DNA of 64,000 bases from Roseateles_B sp041912595 (GCA_041912595.1 JAYRMR010000006.1:68850-132849); one strand, 5' to 3'. Counted from the first letter of the stretch, positions 50,030 through 58,344 are shown. Made by a program: numbers and translations. Notes: a model not told the origin generated them from the sequence alone.

Positions 50030-50368
50030 CTTCTTCACGAACTCCGACTTCAGGCCCATGGCGCCGATGCCGTCGATCTTGCAGTCGATGTCGTGGTCGC
50101 CGTCCGCCAGGCGGATGTTCTTGACCTTGGTGCCGACCTTCACCACCAGCGACGAGCCCTTGATCTTCAGGTCCTTGATGACGGTGACCGTGTCGCCGTC
50201 CTGCAGCACATTGCCCACGGCGTCCTTGATGACGCGAGCTTCCTCACCGCCGTCCGCCGCAGCGGCCGTGGCCGACCACTCATGGCCGCACTCGGGGCAC
50301 ACGAGGTTGGCGCCGTCCTCGTAGGTGTAGGTGGAGGCGCATTGGGGGCAGGGGGGGAGGGTGCTCAT
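50024..50368 (-). CDS. yjdM: YjdM/PhnA-family zinc ribbon protein
   Basis: A 114-residue protein. The N-terminal zinc ribbon is CPQCASTYTYEDGANLVCPEC. The C-terminal SH3-like PhnA domain reads DAVGNVLQDGDTVTVIKDLKIKGSSLVVKVGTKVKNIRL. Once called alkylphosphonate utilisation protein PhnA, but not a phosphonate enzyme. Function unknown. The ATG at 50368 is chosen by family length. It lies just past the terminator of the tRNA-Asn transcript. Confidence 0.92.
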   Translation of the reverse strand: MSTLPPCPQCASTYTYEDGANLVCPECGHEWSATAAAADGGEEARVIKDAVGNVLQDGDTVTVIKDLKIKGSSLVVKVGTKVKNIRLADGDHDIDCKIDGIGAMGLKSEFVKKV

Positions 50369-50390
50369 GGCGAAGGCTCTGAGGCTGGAG

Positions 50391-50427
50391 AAAAGAAAAA
50401 AGCCCCGCTGCATGCACAGCGAGGCTT
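50391..50427 (-). terminator. Terminator of the tRNA-Asn transcript
   Basis: Minus strand: AAGCCTCGCTG pairs with CAGCGGGGCTT around a 6-base loop (one G-T pair), then TTTTTTCTTTTC. It lies 6 bases beyond the CCA end of the first-listed tRNA. Confidence 0.85.
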
Positions 50428-50433
50428 CGAGTT

Positions 50434-50509
50434 TGGCTCCCCGACCTGGGCTCGAACCAGGGACCTACGGATTAACAGTCCGGCGCTCTACCGACTGAGC
50501 TATCGGGGA
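50434..50509 (-). tRNA. tRNA-Asn (GTT), copy nearest the terminator
   Basis: 76 bases including encoded CCA. Acceptor TCCCCGA pairs with TCGGGGA, anticodon loop ACTGTTAATC gives GTT, and the T-arm is GGTTCGAGCC. Identical to the two copies upstream in the same transcript direction. Confidence 0.96.
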
Positions 50510-50556
50510 ATCGTTCGATGTCGGCGTGGCAAACGGTGGCACCACGCGTCTTGATT

Positions 50557-50632
50557 TGGCTCCCCGACCTGGGCTCGAACCAGGGACCTACGGATTAACA
50601 GTCCGGCGCTCTACCGACTGAGCTATCGGGGA
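50557..50632 (-). tRNA. tRNA-Asn (GTT), middle copy
   Basis: Same 76 bases as its neighbours, with GTT anticodon and encoded CCA. 47 bases separate it from the first-listed copy. Confidence 0.96.
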
Positions 50633-50785
50633 TTTGATCGGTACTGCCCGCTTCTCCTGCGCACTCACTGCTGCGCAAAAAATGCAGGCCTTCATAAATA
50701 GCAAAGCCACCAGGACTCGCGTCAAGGTGGCTTTGATACTTGCTACTGCTCAGCAAGTCTTTCGACCCGCCTTGCGTTCTGTTCT

Positions 50786-50861
50786 TGGCTCCCCGACCTG
50801 GGCTCGAACCAGGGACCTACGGATTAACAGTCCGGCGCTCTACCGACTGAGCTATCGGGGA
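50786..50861 (-). tRNA. tRNA-Asn (GTT), promoter-proximal copy
   Basis: Same 76 bases. The 153-base spacer to the middle copy holds a 9-base stem AAAGCCACC/GGTGGCTTT (50703-50734), perhaps a processing or termination element. Confidence 0.96.
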
Positions 50862-50967
50862 ACAGAGCCTTGGATTATAGACAGAAATTTCAGGGTTCTA
50901 CAAGCTTCGCCTGTCGAAGGGCAGGAAAGCCCCTAGGGCCGTCCCGCCGCGCCCCTGACACCGCCGT

Positions 50968-53115
50968 TCAGAGCGACACCTCCAGGCTCGCGCGCCAGGT
51001 GCGCGGTGCGAGCGGGTAGAGGTAGGCGTGGCCGTACTGGTAGGGGCTCTCACGCCAGGCGCGCTTGTCGGTCAGGTTGTCCACGCCCACGCGCCAGGTG
51101 TAGAGGCGCGTGCCCATGGCCTGCTCGTAGCGCACGCCGGCGTCCAGGCGCGACCAGCCGCCGATCATGACGCTGTTGTCCGGCAGCACGGCGCGTGGGC
51201 CTTCGTAGACCAGGCCGATCTGGCCCTGCACACCGGCGATCACGGTCTGGCGCAGCTGCAGCTTGATGTTGCGCTTGGGCACGTTGACGGGCTGGAGGCC
51301 GTTGGTGGCGGCGTCGGCGCTGCCCTCGCGGCGGGCCTTCAATTCCATCCAGCTGCCGAGCAGGCCGCCGCCGCTCCACTTCAGGTCGGCCTGGGCTTCG
51401 AGGCCGCGATGTCGCGCGTTGCCGTCTTCCACCCGGGTGCAGGAGCCGGGCGTGGCGTCGTCACAGGCGCCGGCATCGATCCACACGGGGCGCTGGATGT
51501 CGAACCACGCGATCGACCAGTCCACCGTGCTGCTGCCGGACTTGAGGCCCAGCTCGACCTGGCGGCTCTTGATCGCGGGCAGCGCCTGGCCGGCCTGCGC
51601 GCCGAAGCGCTTGCGATTGGGCGTGACGTCGGACTCCATGCCCTGGCCCCAGCTGCCATAGGCCATCAGGCTCGGGCTGATCGCGTAGGACAGGCCGATC
51701 CACGGCGTGTTGAGGCTCTGCGAGTAGCTCGTCGCGCGCGAGCCGTTGGTGCGGATGCTGTCACGCTGGAGGCGCGTGTGACGCAGGCCCAGGAAGGCCT
51801 GCCATTGGGCGTCGATCTGCACGGCGTCGCGCACGTAGAACTCGGTCGAGCGCTCGTCGCGGTTGGTGCTCTCGTCGCTGAGCGTGGGGTCCGCGGGCGT
51901 GATCTGGTCCTTGTCCGGATAGATGCTGCCGTTGCCCGACCAGTTGTAGGCCTGCGGGTGGAAGCGGCTCTTGGCATGCGTCGTCAGCACGCCGGTGGCG
52001 ATCTGGTGCGCGAGGCCCAGCGCCTGTGCGCGACCCTGCACGGACAGGTCCAGCGCCTCGGTGTTGCGGCGCTCGCCCTCGCTGCGGAAGTCGTAGCGGT
52101 CGAAGCTGCCGTCGCTGCAGTAGCGGTCGTAGTTGTTCTCGGCCGAGCAGCCGTAGGCATAGGCCAGGCGGTCGTCCGTCTTCAGGCGCTGGAAGCCGAA
52201 GTGGGCCTGCGCCTTCCAGTCGGCGTCCAGCTGATGCTGCACGCGCAGCGAGCCCTGCGTGTTGTCGAACACGGTCGGCAGCGCCCAGGGCAGGTTGTTC
52301 AGGTTGCGGCGGGGGTCGAGGTCTTGGGCGGGCGGCAGCTTGCTGCCCAGCAGGCTCATGCCCGGCTGGCTGCGCTGGGATTGGCGGTTCCACTCGAACT
52401 CGGCCTCGACGAGCGTGTCGCGGCTCAGGCGTGCGTCCGTGGCCACGGCCAGCAGGCGGCGGCTGCCGTTTGCGTCGTCCAGCTCGGGGCGCAGCGTGGC
52501 GGCGCTCGCGTTCACGCGCACGCCCACGGCCTCGCCCGCGCCGAAGCGCTGGCTCCAGTCGAGTGCGGCTTCTGCGGTGCCGCGCTCGGAGACGCTCAGC
52601 GTGGCGCTCAGCAGCTTCGTCGTCGGACGCTTCACCACGAGGTTCACGAGGCCGCCGGGGCTGCTCGTGCCGGCCTGGATGCCGCTCGTGCCCTTGAACA
52701 CCTCGACGCTGCTCTTGTTGCCCAGCGCCAGCGCCGTCTCCGCGTTGATCGGCAGACCGTCGCGGCGGTAGTTGAAGCGGTTGTCGAGGTCGAAGCCACG
52801 CACCTTCAGGTAGGAGACGTAACCGGCGGCGTTGTAGCTGTCCTGCACTGAGGCGTCGAGGTTCACGAGACCCGCGAGGCTGCTCAGGCCGGCGTCGGCC
52901 AGGCGGTCCGCGTTGAGCACGCTGGCCTGGAAGGGCAGCTTGGCGGCGGGGGTGTCCCCGAAGCCGCCCACACTGACGGGCGCATCGGCGCTGCGGCCGC
53001 TGACGGCCACGCTCGGGAGGCTGTTGCCGGCGGACTGCGCCATCGCGGCCTGCGCACAGGTGAGCGCGCACGCGGCGGCGAGGACATGGGGAAGGGCGAA
53101 GTGAATACGGGCCAT
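50968..53115 (-). CDS. TonB-dependent receptor under TPP riboswitch control (probable thiamine-compound uptake)
   Basis: A 715-residue outer membrane receptor. Signal peptide to about residue 27 (AQAAMAQ). The plug domain reads LPFQASVLNADRLADAGLSSLAGLVNLD, then KVRGFDLDNRFNYRRDGLPINAETALALGNKSSVEVFKGTSG and SPGGLVNLVVKRP, like siderophore receptors. The barrel ends in TWRASLEVSL. By similarity alone it would be called a siderophore receptor, but the leader carries a TPP riboswitch, so thiamine or a precursor is the more likely ligand. The ATG at 53115 gives the signal peptide; a longer reading would enter the riboswitch. Confidence 0.9.
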   Translation of the reverse strand: MARIHFALPHVLAAACALTCAQAAMAQSAGNSLPSVAVSGRSADAPVSVGGFGDTPAAKLPFQASVLNADRLADAGLSSLAGLVNLDASVQDSYNAAGYVSYLKVRGFDLDNRFNYRRDGLPINAETALALGNKSSVEVFKGTSGIQAGTSSPGGLVNLVVKRPTTKLLSATLSVSERGTAEAALDWSQRFGAGEAVGVRVNASAATLRPELDDANGSRRLLAVATDARLSRDTLVEAEFEWNRQSQRSQPGMSLLGSKLPPAQDLDPRRNLNNLPWALPTVFDNTQGSLRVQHQLDADWKAQAHFGFQRLKTDDRLAYAYGCSAENNYDRYCSDGSFDRYDFRSEGERRNTEALDLSVQGRAQALGLAHQIATGVLTTHAKSRFHPQAYNWSGNGSIYPDKDQITPADPTLSDESTNRDERSTEFYVRDAVQIDAQWQAFLGLRHTRLQRDSIRTNGSRATSYSQSLNTPWIGLSYAISPSLMAYGSWGQGMESDVTPNRKRFGAQAGQALPAIKSRQVELGLKSGSSTVDWSIAWFDIQRPVWIDAGACDDATPGSCTRVEDGNARHRGLEAQADLKWSGGGLLGSWMELKARREGSADAATNGLQPVNVPKRNIKLQLRQTVIAGVQGQIGLVYEGPRAVLPDNSVMIGGWSRLDAGVRYEQAMGTRLYTWRVGVDNLTDKRAWRESPYQYGHAYLYPLAPRTWRASLEVSL
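52312..52326 (+). repeat. Variant copy of the dispersed motif
   Basis: GGGGGTCGAGGTCTTG-like, with a 1-base difference in the core. Inside the receptor gene, encoding AQDLDPR. Confidence 0.55.
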
Positions 53116-53195
53116 CGTCGGACTGCTTCTAGCGATGGCAGGGCGGCGAGCGGCCACATCGAGGGCCTGCTGAGAGCTCAGGCCGTGGCATGCGT

Positions 53196-53312
53196 GCTTC
53201 CCTGCGCGAGGATTAACTCGTCTCGACCCCGAGGAGTCGAGAAGGCGGCCGAAGCCGCCATTCAGGTTCAAAGGGACTTTCTCAGCCGGCTCATCAAGTG
53301 AGCCAGCACCCC
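53196..53312 (-). promoter_or_regulatory. Thiamine pyrophosphate (TPP/THI) riboswitch
   Basis: On the minus strand, in order: GGGGTGCT, a hairpin TGGCTCA...TGAGCCGG, CTGAGA (53281-53284 side), CCCTTTGAACCTGAA (53262-53276), a variable stem GGCGGC-TTC-GGCCGCC region, then GAGTTAATCCTCGCGCAGGGAAGC. This matches the conserved THI-element blocks in the right order and spacing. It ends 80 bases before the TonB receptor ATG. TPP binding should repress the receptor. I saw no strong terminator hairpin, so control may be at translation. Confidence 0.88.
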
Positions 53313-53467
53313 TAGCGATTGGTGGGCGGCGGATGCCACCACGGCGCGGATTGTAGCGGGCTCAAAGGCCCGTGTTCATCGAGGTTCGGCGCGGCACGTG
53401 CAGGAAGCTTGAGCCAGATCGAGTTCCGGCGCCGTCGGCAGGGCCGAGTGGTCTGTGCCCAATCGTC

Positions 53468-53482
53468 AGGGCCAGGTCTTGC
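53468..53482 (+). repeat. Copy of the dispersed motif
   Basis: AGGGCCAGGTCTTGC. Intergenic, about 38 bases beyond the serine hydrolase stop. Confidence 0.72.
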
Positions 53483-53519
53483 CCTTTCGGCGCCCTGGCC
53501 GACCGCGCTACGGGCGACT

Positions 53520-55202
53520 TCAGCGCTTCGCGAAGCGAAGGCCGCGCGTGCGTCCGCTGTCGTAGACCAAGGCCACGGGCAGGCCCTTGGCGTCACGCTC
53601 CACGCGCAGGCTGAACCCGGGGCCCTCGAGCAGGTCCGGCTTGAGGGCGGACAGCGGCGCCGACTCGGCGCCCGGGCCCTTGAGCGTGAGCCGGTCCTGC
53701 TGGCTCGACAGCGTCCATTCCGCTCCGACCTCGCCGCTGTAGTAGCGGCCGGTCAGCGCGGCCTGCTCCGCGGCGCTCGCGCGGTACTCGGGCAGGCGCT
53801 TGAACTGCACCGGTTTGGGGTCGTCATTGCGCGTCAGGGTAAGGGACTTGCCATCGTCCGCAAGGTCCAGTTGCGTGATGCCGCTGGTGCTCTGCACACG
53901 GCGCAGGCCGAGGGCGCGCAGGGCCGCGCCGCCACCGGCGCGGCGCATGGCGAGGGGGGCTGAGCCTTGCTTCTCGATGCGCAGGATGTCGCCCGGCTCG
54001 CCTTCGTACAGGCCGACGAAAAGGCTCGGATCGAAGTCCGCGGGTGCAGCGGCCGGGGCGCCCTGGGTGGCCTGGGCCGCGGGGGCGTCCTTGAACTGGC
54101 CCGCCAGCGCGACGTCCGCGACCCGCTTCGCCAGCGCCGTCGGGTTGGACTGCGCCGCATTGCAGGTCAGTGCCATGCCCAGGTGCTGCTCGGGGAATCG
54201 CACCACGATCGCGCGGTAGCCGCCCCAGGCGCCGGCATGCTGCACGAGCGGCAGGCCGCGGTAGCTGTCCATGCTGAGGCCCAGGCCGTAGGGGATGGGC
54301 GAGCCGTCGGCCAGCTTGCCGGGGGTCTGCATGGCCTTGAGCAACGCGGCATCGATGACCTTGGGATGGGCGAGCTCGGCGTCCCAGCGAGCCAGGTCCC
54401 GCACATGCGTCTGCACGGCGCCGTCGCCCGGCTGGTTCCAGTTGGACATGTCGATCGCGAAGCCGGACGGCCCGTTGGGGCGGTAGGCCGTGGCGCGATG
54501 CGGCACCACGACGGTGTGGTCCGTGCGCACATGCGTCGCCGTCATGCCCAGCGGCTTGAACACGCGGGCCTGAAGAAAGGCGTCCAGGCTCTGGCCGCTG
54601 AGGCGCTCGACGATCATGGCGGCCAGGAAGTAGCCGCTGTTGCTGTAGCTGAAGCGCGTGCCCGGTTCGAAGTTCAGGCCCTGCTGCGCGGCGAGCAGGC
54701 GCAGAGCGTCGTCGGAGCTCGTGACGTCGCCCATGTCGCGGCCGGCCAGGAGCAGCAGCTCGTTGTAGTCGCGCAGGCCGGCCGTGTGGTGCAGCATCTG
54801 GTCAATGGTGAAGCGCTGGCCCAGGGCCTGGAGCTCGGGCAGGTGCTTGGAGACCTTGTCCTGCAGGTCCAGCTTGCCTTCCTTGGCCAGCATCAGCACG
54901 GCCAGGGCAGTGAACTGCTTGGAGCTGGAGCCGATGTCGAACACCGTCCCGGGCGTGATGGGCACGCCGTGATTCAGGTCGGCCAGCCCGTAGCCGCGCT
55001 CCAGCAAGACCTGACCCTCGCGGTAGACGCCGAGGGCGCAGCCGGGCGTTTCCTTGGTGAAGGCGGCAAACACCGCGTCGATCTTGGCGGGATCGATCTT
55101 GGCGGCGTCAAGCTCCGCGGCGCGCGCAGCGCCGGTGGCCAGGGCCAGGCCGGCGGCCATCAGCAGGGGCAGGGCGCGCAGGCGCGGGGTGAATGCAGGC
55201 AT
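53520..55202 (-). CDS. Beta-lactamase-fold serine hydrolase, exported
   Basis: A 560-residue protein. Signal peptide to about residue 28 (LALATGAARA). The class-C-like domain has SxxK as GSSSKQFTAL near residue 93, YSN as FSYSNSGYFLA near 188, and an HAGAWGGY motif near 340 in the place of the third KTG-type box. A C-terminal domain of about 170 residues (FVGLYEGEPGDILRIEK) resembles the DUF3471-type lipocalin-like tail of such hydrolases. Probably a periplasmic peptidase or esterase; true beta-lactamase activity is unlikely. The ATG at 55202 gives the signal peptide. Confidence 0.87.
   Translation of the reverse strand: MPAFTPRLRALPLLMAAGLALATGAARAAELDAAKIDPAKIDAVFAAFTKETPGCALGVYREGQVLLERGYGLADLNHGVPITPGTVFDIGSSSKQFTALAVLMLAKEGKLDLQDKVSKHLPELQALGQRFTIDQMLHHTAGLRDYNELLLLAGRDMGDVTSSDDALRLLAAQQGLNFEPGTRFSYSNSGYFLAAMIVERLSGQSLDAFLQARVFKPLGMTATHVRTDHTVVVPHRATAYRPNGPSGFAIDMSNWNQPGDGAVQTHVRDLARWDAELAHPKVIDAALLKAMQTPGKLADGSPIPYGLGLSMDSYRGLPLVQHAGAWGGYRAIVVRFPEQHLGMALTCNAAQSNPTALAKRVADVALAGQFKDAPAAQATQGAPAAAPADFDPSLFVGLYEGEPGDILRIEKQGSAPLAMRRAGGGAALRALGLRRVQSTSGITQLDLADDGKSLTLTRNDDPKPVQFKRLPEYRASAAEQAALTGRYYSGEVGAEWTLSSQQDRLTLKGPGAESAPLSALKPDLLEGPGFSLRVERDAKGLPVALVYDSGRTRGLRFAKR
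55004..55017 (-). repeat. Copy of the dispersed motif
   Basis: Minus strand GGGTCAGGTCTTGC. Inside the serine hydrolase gene, encoding EGQVLLERG. Confidence 0.75.
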
Positions 55203-55501
55203 GGGGTCTCCTCGGTGTTGTTCTGCAGTGGCCCTTGCCACGGCATGGGCGCGACTATGGCCGACGGTCAGTGGACATGCAGCGGCGGTGCGACGGACTG
55301 CGCGGGTGGGGGGATGGTCGGAGCCGATGAAGGATCGCCCAAATGGAGCTTGCCTGGGCATGACGGGCCGGGCGCGCCCCTGGCTGGCCTCTGCAGCAGG
55401 TCCGTGTGCTTCCCGCTGGCCGCCGCGGGTAGCCGGGCTCGCATCCGGGGCCAGGGAGAGTCGTCATGGACAATGCTTTGAATTATTCATAAAGTATCCA
55501 G

Positions 55502-56866
55502 ATGGCGACCGAACGGCGACCGTCCTCGGCGGATCATTCCCGGGAAATCGAGCGCTCTCTCATGGGAGGGCCGCTGTCTGCTGCTCAGTTGATGGCGATG
55601 CTGGGCGTCAGCCAGCCCACCCTGTCTCGAACTATTCAGGGACTCCCTCACTCCGTCAGCAGCTACCGCATCAAGGGCGACCGCACGCCCCGCTACGCGC
55701 TCCTGCGGGAGCTGCCTCAGGGGCTCGGCGCCCGCCAGCGTGTCTATCGCTGCGCTCGTGACGGCCGCATCGAGCCCTTTGCCGATGTGGACTTCCTGGC
55801 GGGTGGCGCCACGCTGGAGCGCCGGGCCGGCGTCACGCGCTTGTATGAGGGCCTGCCGCCCTACATGGCCTTTGCCGCGCCCTCGGGCTTCCTGGGGCGC
55901 CAGCAGGCCCAGGAGGCCGCCCGTGCGGCGTCCGGCTTCCCGGCCAGTCTGCGGGACTGGCGCGAGGATCACCGCGTGGCCTGGCTCTTCACCCTGGGCC
56001 TGAACCTGGCCGGCAATCTGATCTTTGGCGACGCCGCCTTGCAGCGAGAACTGGATCTCCGCGCGCTGCCCCCCACGCCGGCCGAGGGCAAGCTGGAGGC
56101 CTACGTCGCCATGGCCTCGCAACTCAAGGGCGCGGCCTATGGCTCCAGTGCCGGCGGCGAGCAGCCCAAGTTCCTCTGGCTGACAGAGGACAGCGGCCAC
56201 GTCATCGTGAAGTTCGCCAAGCAGGGCAGCCGCATGGCCGAGCTGCTACCCCTGGAGCACCTGGCCCTGCGCGCGCTCGAGGCGGTGGGCATTCCCGCGA
56301 GCCGTTCCCAGCTGCTCGCGACGGGTGACTTCGTCTTCCTCGAGGTCCAGCGCTTCGACCGCGTGGGCCTGCATGGCCGCATCGGCCTGCTCTCGGCCGG
56401 CGCGGTGGACGACGAGTACTTCGGAAAGCGTGACTCCTGGCCCGAGTTCGCCGCCCGCTGCCGGCAGGCGCGCTTCCTGAGCGCCGAAGACGTGCGCCGC
56501 GTGGCGGTCATGGCCGCCTTCAGCGAGCTCATCGGCAACAGCGACCGCCACTTCGAGAACATCTCCCTGCTGATCGGGGAAGACGGCCAATTCCAGGGCA
56601 TCGCCCCGGCCTACGACATCCTGCCCATGCGCTATGCCTCCCTGGGCGGCGGCGTGGACCCCGAGCTCACGACGATAGCGCCGAGGGTGGGCACCATTGG
56701 CGCTCAGCCGGAGGTATGGCGCTGCGCGGCCGAGGCGGCAGAGCGCTTCTGGCGGGCGGCGCAGGAGGAGGTGCTGGCGGTGCCTGTGTCACCCGCGATG
56801 AAGGAGCTGGCGGGGCGGAATCTGGTGCGGGGGCGGGAGTTTGTGGGGCCGTTGGTGCCGGGGTGA
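55502..56866 (+). CDS. HipA-family kinase-like protein of the YjjJ type
   Basis: A 454-residue protein close in layout to E. coli YjjJ (HipH). The N-terminal helix-turn-helix (LSAAQLMAMLGVSQPTLSRTIQGL, residues 25-48) replaces a separate HipB. The HipA catalytic part has the Lys-bearing FLWLTEDSGHVIVKFAK strand, the catalytic loop ELIGNSDRHFENISLL near residue 340 and the metal-binding PAYDILPM near 367. No hipB gene adjoins. An AT-rich patch with a dyad TGAA-TTA-TTCA (55479-55489) just before the start may be its promoter or own operator. Confidence 0.85.
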   Translation: MATERRPSSADHSREIERSLMGGPLSAAQLMAMLGVSQPTLSRTIQGLPHSVSSYRIKGDRTPRYALLRELPQGLGARQRVYRCARDGRIEPFADVDFLAGGATLERRAGVTRLYEGLPPYMAFAAPSGFLGRQQAQEAARAASGFPASLRDWREDHRVAWLFTLGLNLAGNLIFGDAALQRELDLRALPPTPAEGKLEAYVAMASQLKGAAYGSSAGGEQPKFLWLTEDSGHVIVKFAKQGSRMAELLPLEHLALRALEAVGIPASRSQLLATGDFVFLEVQRFDRVGLHGRIGLLSAGAVDDEYFGKRDSWPEFAARCRQARFLSAEDVRRVAVMAAFSELIGNSDRHFENISLLIGEDGQFQGIAPAYDILPMRYASLGGGVDPELTTIAPRVGTIGAQPEVWRCAAEAAERFWRAAQEEVLAVPVSPAMKELAGRNLVRGREFVGPLVPG

Positions 56867-56874
56867 GGGCTATG

Positions 56875-57354
56875 TCAGCCCGCGATGGCAAACAGCCCAT
56901 CATTGGCCGCGCCCGACTGCGTCTGAACCAATTCCCAGCCCAGGCAGGCGAGCCCCACGGTGAGCGGCACGGGCTTCTCACCGCTTCGGTAGTAGGCCAG
57001 CATGCGCCGGGACAGCCCCAGGTGCTTCGCGGCCAGGTCCAGGGTCAGCTGGTGCTTGTCCATCCAATGCCAGATGAACTCATGCGAGACGCCGCCCGCC
57101 TGCTCGATGGCGCGGGCGCGCAGGTTGTCTGCGGCCAACTGCAGATCGTCATTGCCCGCCCAGGTGAGGGTCTGACCACCGTCGGTGATCTTGGGCTTCT
57201 TGAACACCGACGCATCGCGCAGCGGCGCCAGCGTCTTGTGGCGTTTGACGATGGAGGCCAGGTCGACGGTGAAGGCTTCACCGTCTGCATAGACCAAGGC
57301 GAGCTGGAGGCCGTCCAGGACCTTCACCTTGCTCAGGGTGAAATGCTTGCTCAT
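56875..57354 (-). CDS. DUF2442 protein with C-terminal helix-turn-helix (antitoxin-like)
   Basis: A 159-residue protein. The N-terminal DUF2442 domain reads LSKVKVLDGLQLALVYADGEAFTVDLASIV (the HxLxVxxxLxDG-type beta fold). A C-terminal helix-turn-helix LDLAAKHLGLSRRMLAYYRSGEKPVP lies near residues 106-131. It overlaps the DUF4160 gene by an ATGA. The HTH suggests it binds the dyad array upstream of the pair. The layout is that of a toxin-antitoxin-like operon, with this as the likely regulator. Confidence 0.8.
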   Translation of the reverse strand: MSKHFTLSKVKVLDGLQLALVYADGEAFTVDLASIVKRHKTLAPLRDASVFKKPKITDGGQTLTWAGNDDLQLAADNLRARAIEQAGGVSHEFIWHWMDKHQLTLDLAAKHLGLSRRMLAYYRSGEKPVPLTVGLACLGWELVQTQSGAANDGLFAIAG

Positions 57355-57581
57355 GGGTTGAGTTCCTTCCAGCGGGCCGCGAGGGCGCCCCAGTTCTGAC
57401 GGGCCCAGCTGAGCGCCTCGTTCAACGCCGCGGCATTCACGTGGCCGCGGATCACGGTCAGCCCTTTGATCTCCACCAGCGCCTGGCCACCGTCGTTGGC
57501 CATGAGGTGGAAGTGCGGCGGGTTGTGATCGGCGGCGAACATGGCGATCTTGCAGGTGCTCAGATGTGCCAGGGTTGGCAT
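57351..57581 (-). CDS. DUF4160 small protein
   Basis: A 76-residue protein with the family's CKIAMFAADHNPPHFHLMANDGGQALVEI motif, where NPPHFH is diagnostic. The ATG at 57581 is chosen by family length. DUF4160 and DUF2442 genes commonly occur in pairs and have been proposed as toxin-antitoxin-like modules, but no activity is established. First gene of the pair, behind an operator-like array. Confidence 0.85.
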   Translation of the reverse strand: MPTLAHLSTCKIAMFAADHNPPHFHLMANDGGQALVEIKGLTVIRGHVNAAALNEALSWARQNWGALAARWKELNP

Positions 57582-57594
57582 GGCAGGAAGTATG

Positions 57595-57626
57595 GTGCAA
57601 TGAGTGCACTGATGCAATGGTTGCAT
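57595..57626. promoter_or_regulatory. Operator-like dyad array before the DUF4160-DUF2442 pair
   Basis: Two dyads, GTGCA-ATGAG-TGCAC (57595-57609) and ATGCAA-TGG-TTGCAT (57612-57626), followed by further TTGCAT/TGCATT half-sites to about 57636. They start 14 bases before the DUF4160 ATG. Probably the binding site of the DUF2442-HTH protein. Confidence 0.6.
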
Positions 57627-57773
57627 TGCATTGTGCGGTGCGGAGCTTCCGTCGTGCCGCGGGGAGGGAAGGCCGGCCTGGTGCTGCGAGGGAGAGTGTA
57701 GGGAAGGCCTTTCAGCCTGAGAGGTGCCGGACTGGCTTCACGTCCTCAGGAGTGGTGAGCGTTGGACTTCATG

Positions 57774-58274
57774 CTACCCCTGGCCGATGGCGAACACGGA
57801 CGCCTCGCTGCTGGCCCTGATCAGCCGGACGGCATCAGCCAGGGCACAGGCATCGAAGTCCCTGGGGCGGCGTTTCATCGTGGTGACTCGCTCAATGGAG
57901 GACAGCAGCGCGTCCCACAGTGCCGCGACCTGCTCTGTGCAAGGCAAGTGCTTCACCTCCGCCCATTCGAGCTGCCCGACGGACACGAGGGCGCGCATCT
58001 TCGGCCGATGGCTGGTGTAGTGGCGGGTAGCGGTGAAGGTGTCTCCCCAGCCGTCCAACTCCGCGATTTCCAGGCCGAAGTAGTAGGTGTCGATGGAGGT
58101 TCCGAATTGGACCGGGGCCAGGTGCCGGGCGCAGAAGTCCTCGAAGGCGGGAATGTCCACGCGCCAGCGGCCGGTCTCGGGCGGCGGGCCGCCGTAGTAG
58201 ACGGTGGCGGGCGAGGTGGGGATGCCTTCGAAGATGACCTCGCCGCCGGTGGTGGTGCGGATGTGGAAGTTCAT
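57774..58274 (-). CDS. Uncharacterised 166-residue cytoplasmic protein
   Basis: Not recognised. The protein starts MNFHIRTTTGGEVIFEGIPTSPATVYYGGPP and has a mixed beta/alpha pattern with IDTYYFGLEIAELDGWGDTF in the middle and a charged helix ERVTTMKRRPRDFDACALADAVRLIRAS near the end. No signal or membrane segment. The style recalls bacterial immunity or contact-effector partner proteins, but there is no toxin gene here. G+C use is normal for the region, unlike the ATPase-nuclease gene upstream. Confidence 0.65.
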   Translation of the reverse strand: MNFHIRTTTGGEVIFEGIPTSPATVYYGGPPPETGRWRVDIPAFEDFCARHLAPVQFGTSIDTYYFGLEIAELDGWGDTFTATRHYTSHRPKMRALVSVGQLEWAEVKHLPCTEQVAALWDALLSSIERVTTMKRRPRDFDACALADAVRLIRASSEASVFAIGQG

Positions 58275-58298
58275 TTGAGGGGCCTGCGCGGGGGGGCT

Positions 58299-58344
58299 GG
58301 GGCAGGGCTTAAATCTGAAGGGCATTAGGTTTAAAGCCTGCCCC
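58299..58344. repeat. Inverted repeat after the ATPase-nuclease gene
   Basis: GGGGCAGGGCTTAAA (58299-58313) and TTTAAAGCCTGCCCC (58330-58344) match at 13 of 15 positions as an inverted repeat. It lies 37 bases past the stop. It could be a terminator of the gene, or mark the edge of the acquired segment. Confidence 0.5.

Noticed and set aside
50434..50861. tRNA-Asn cluster as an att site of an integrated island
   Set aside because: No integrase and no partial tRNA repeat nearby; the flanking genes look native.
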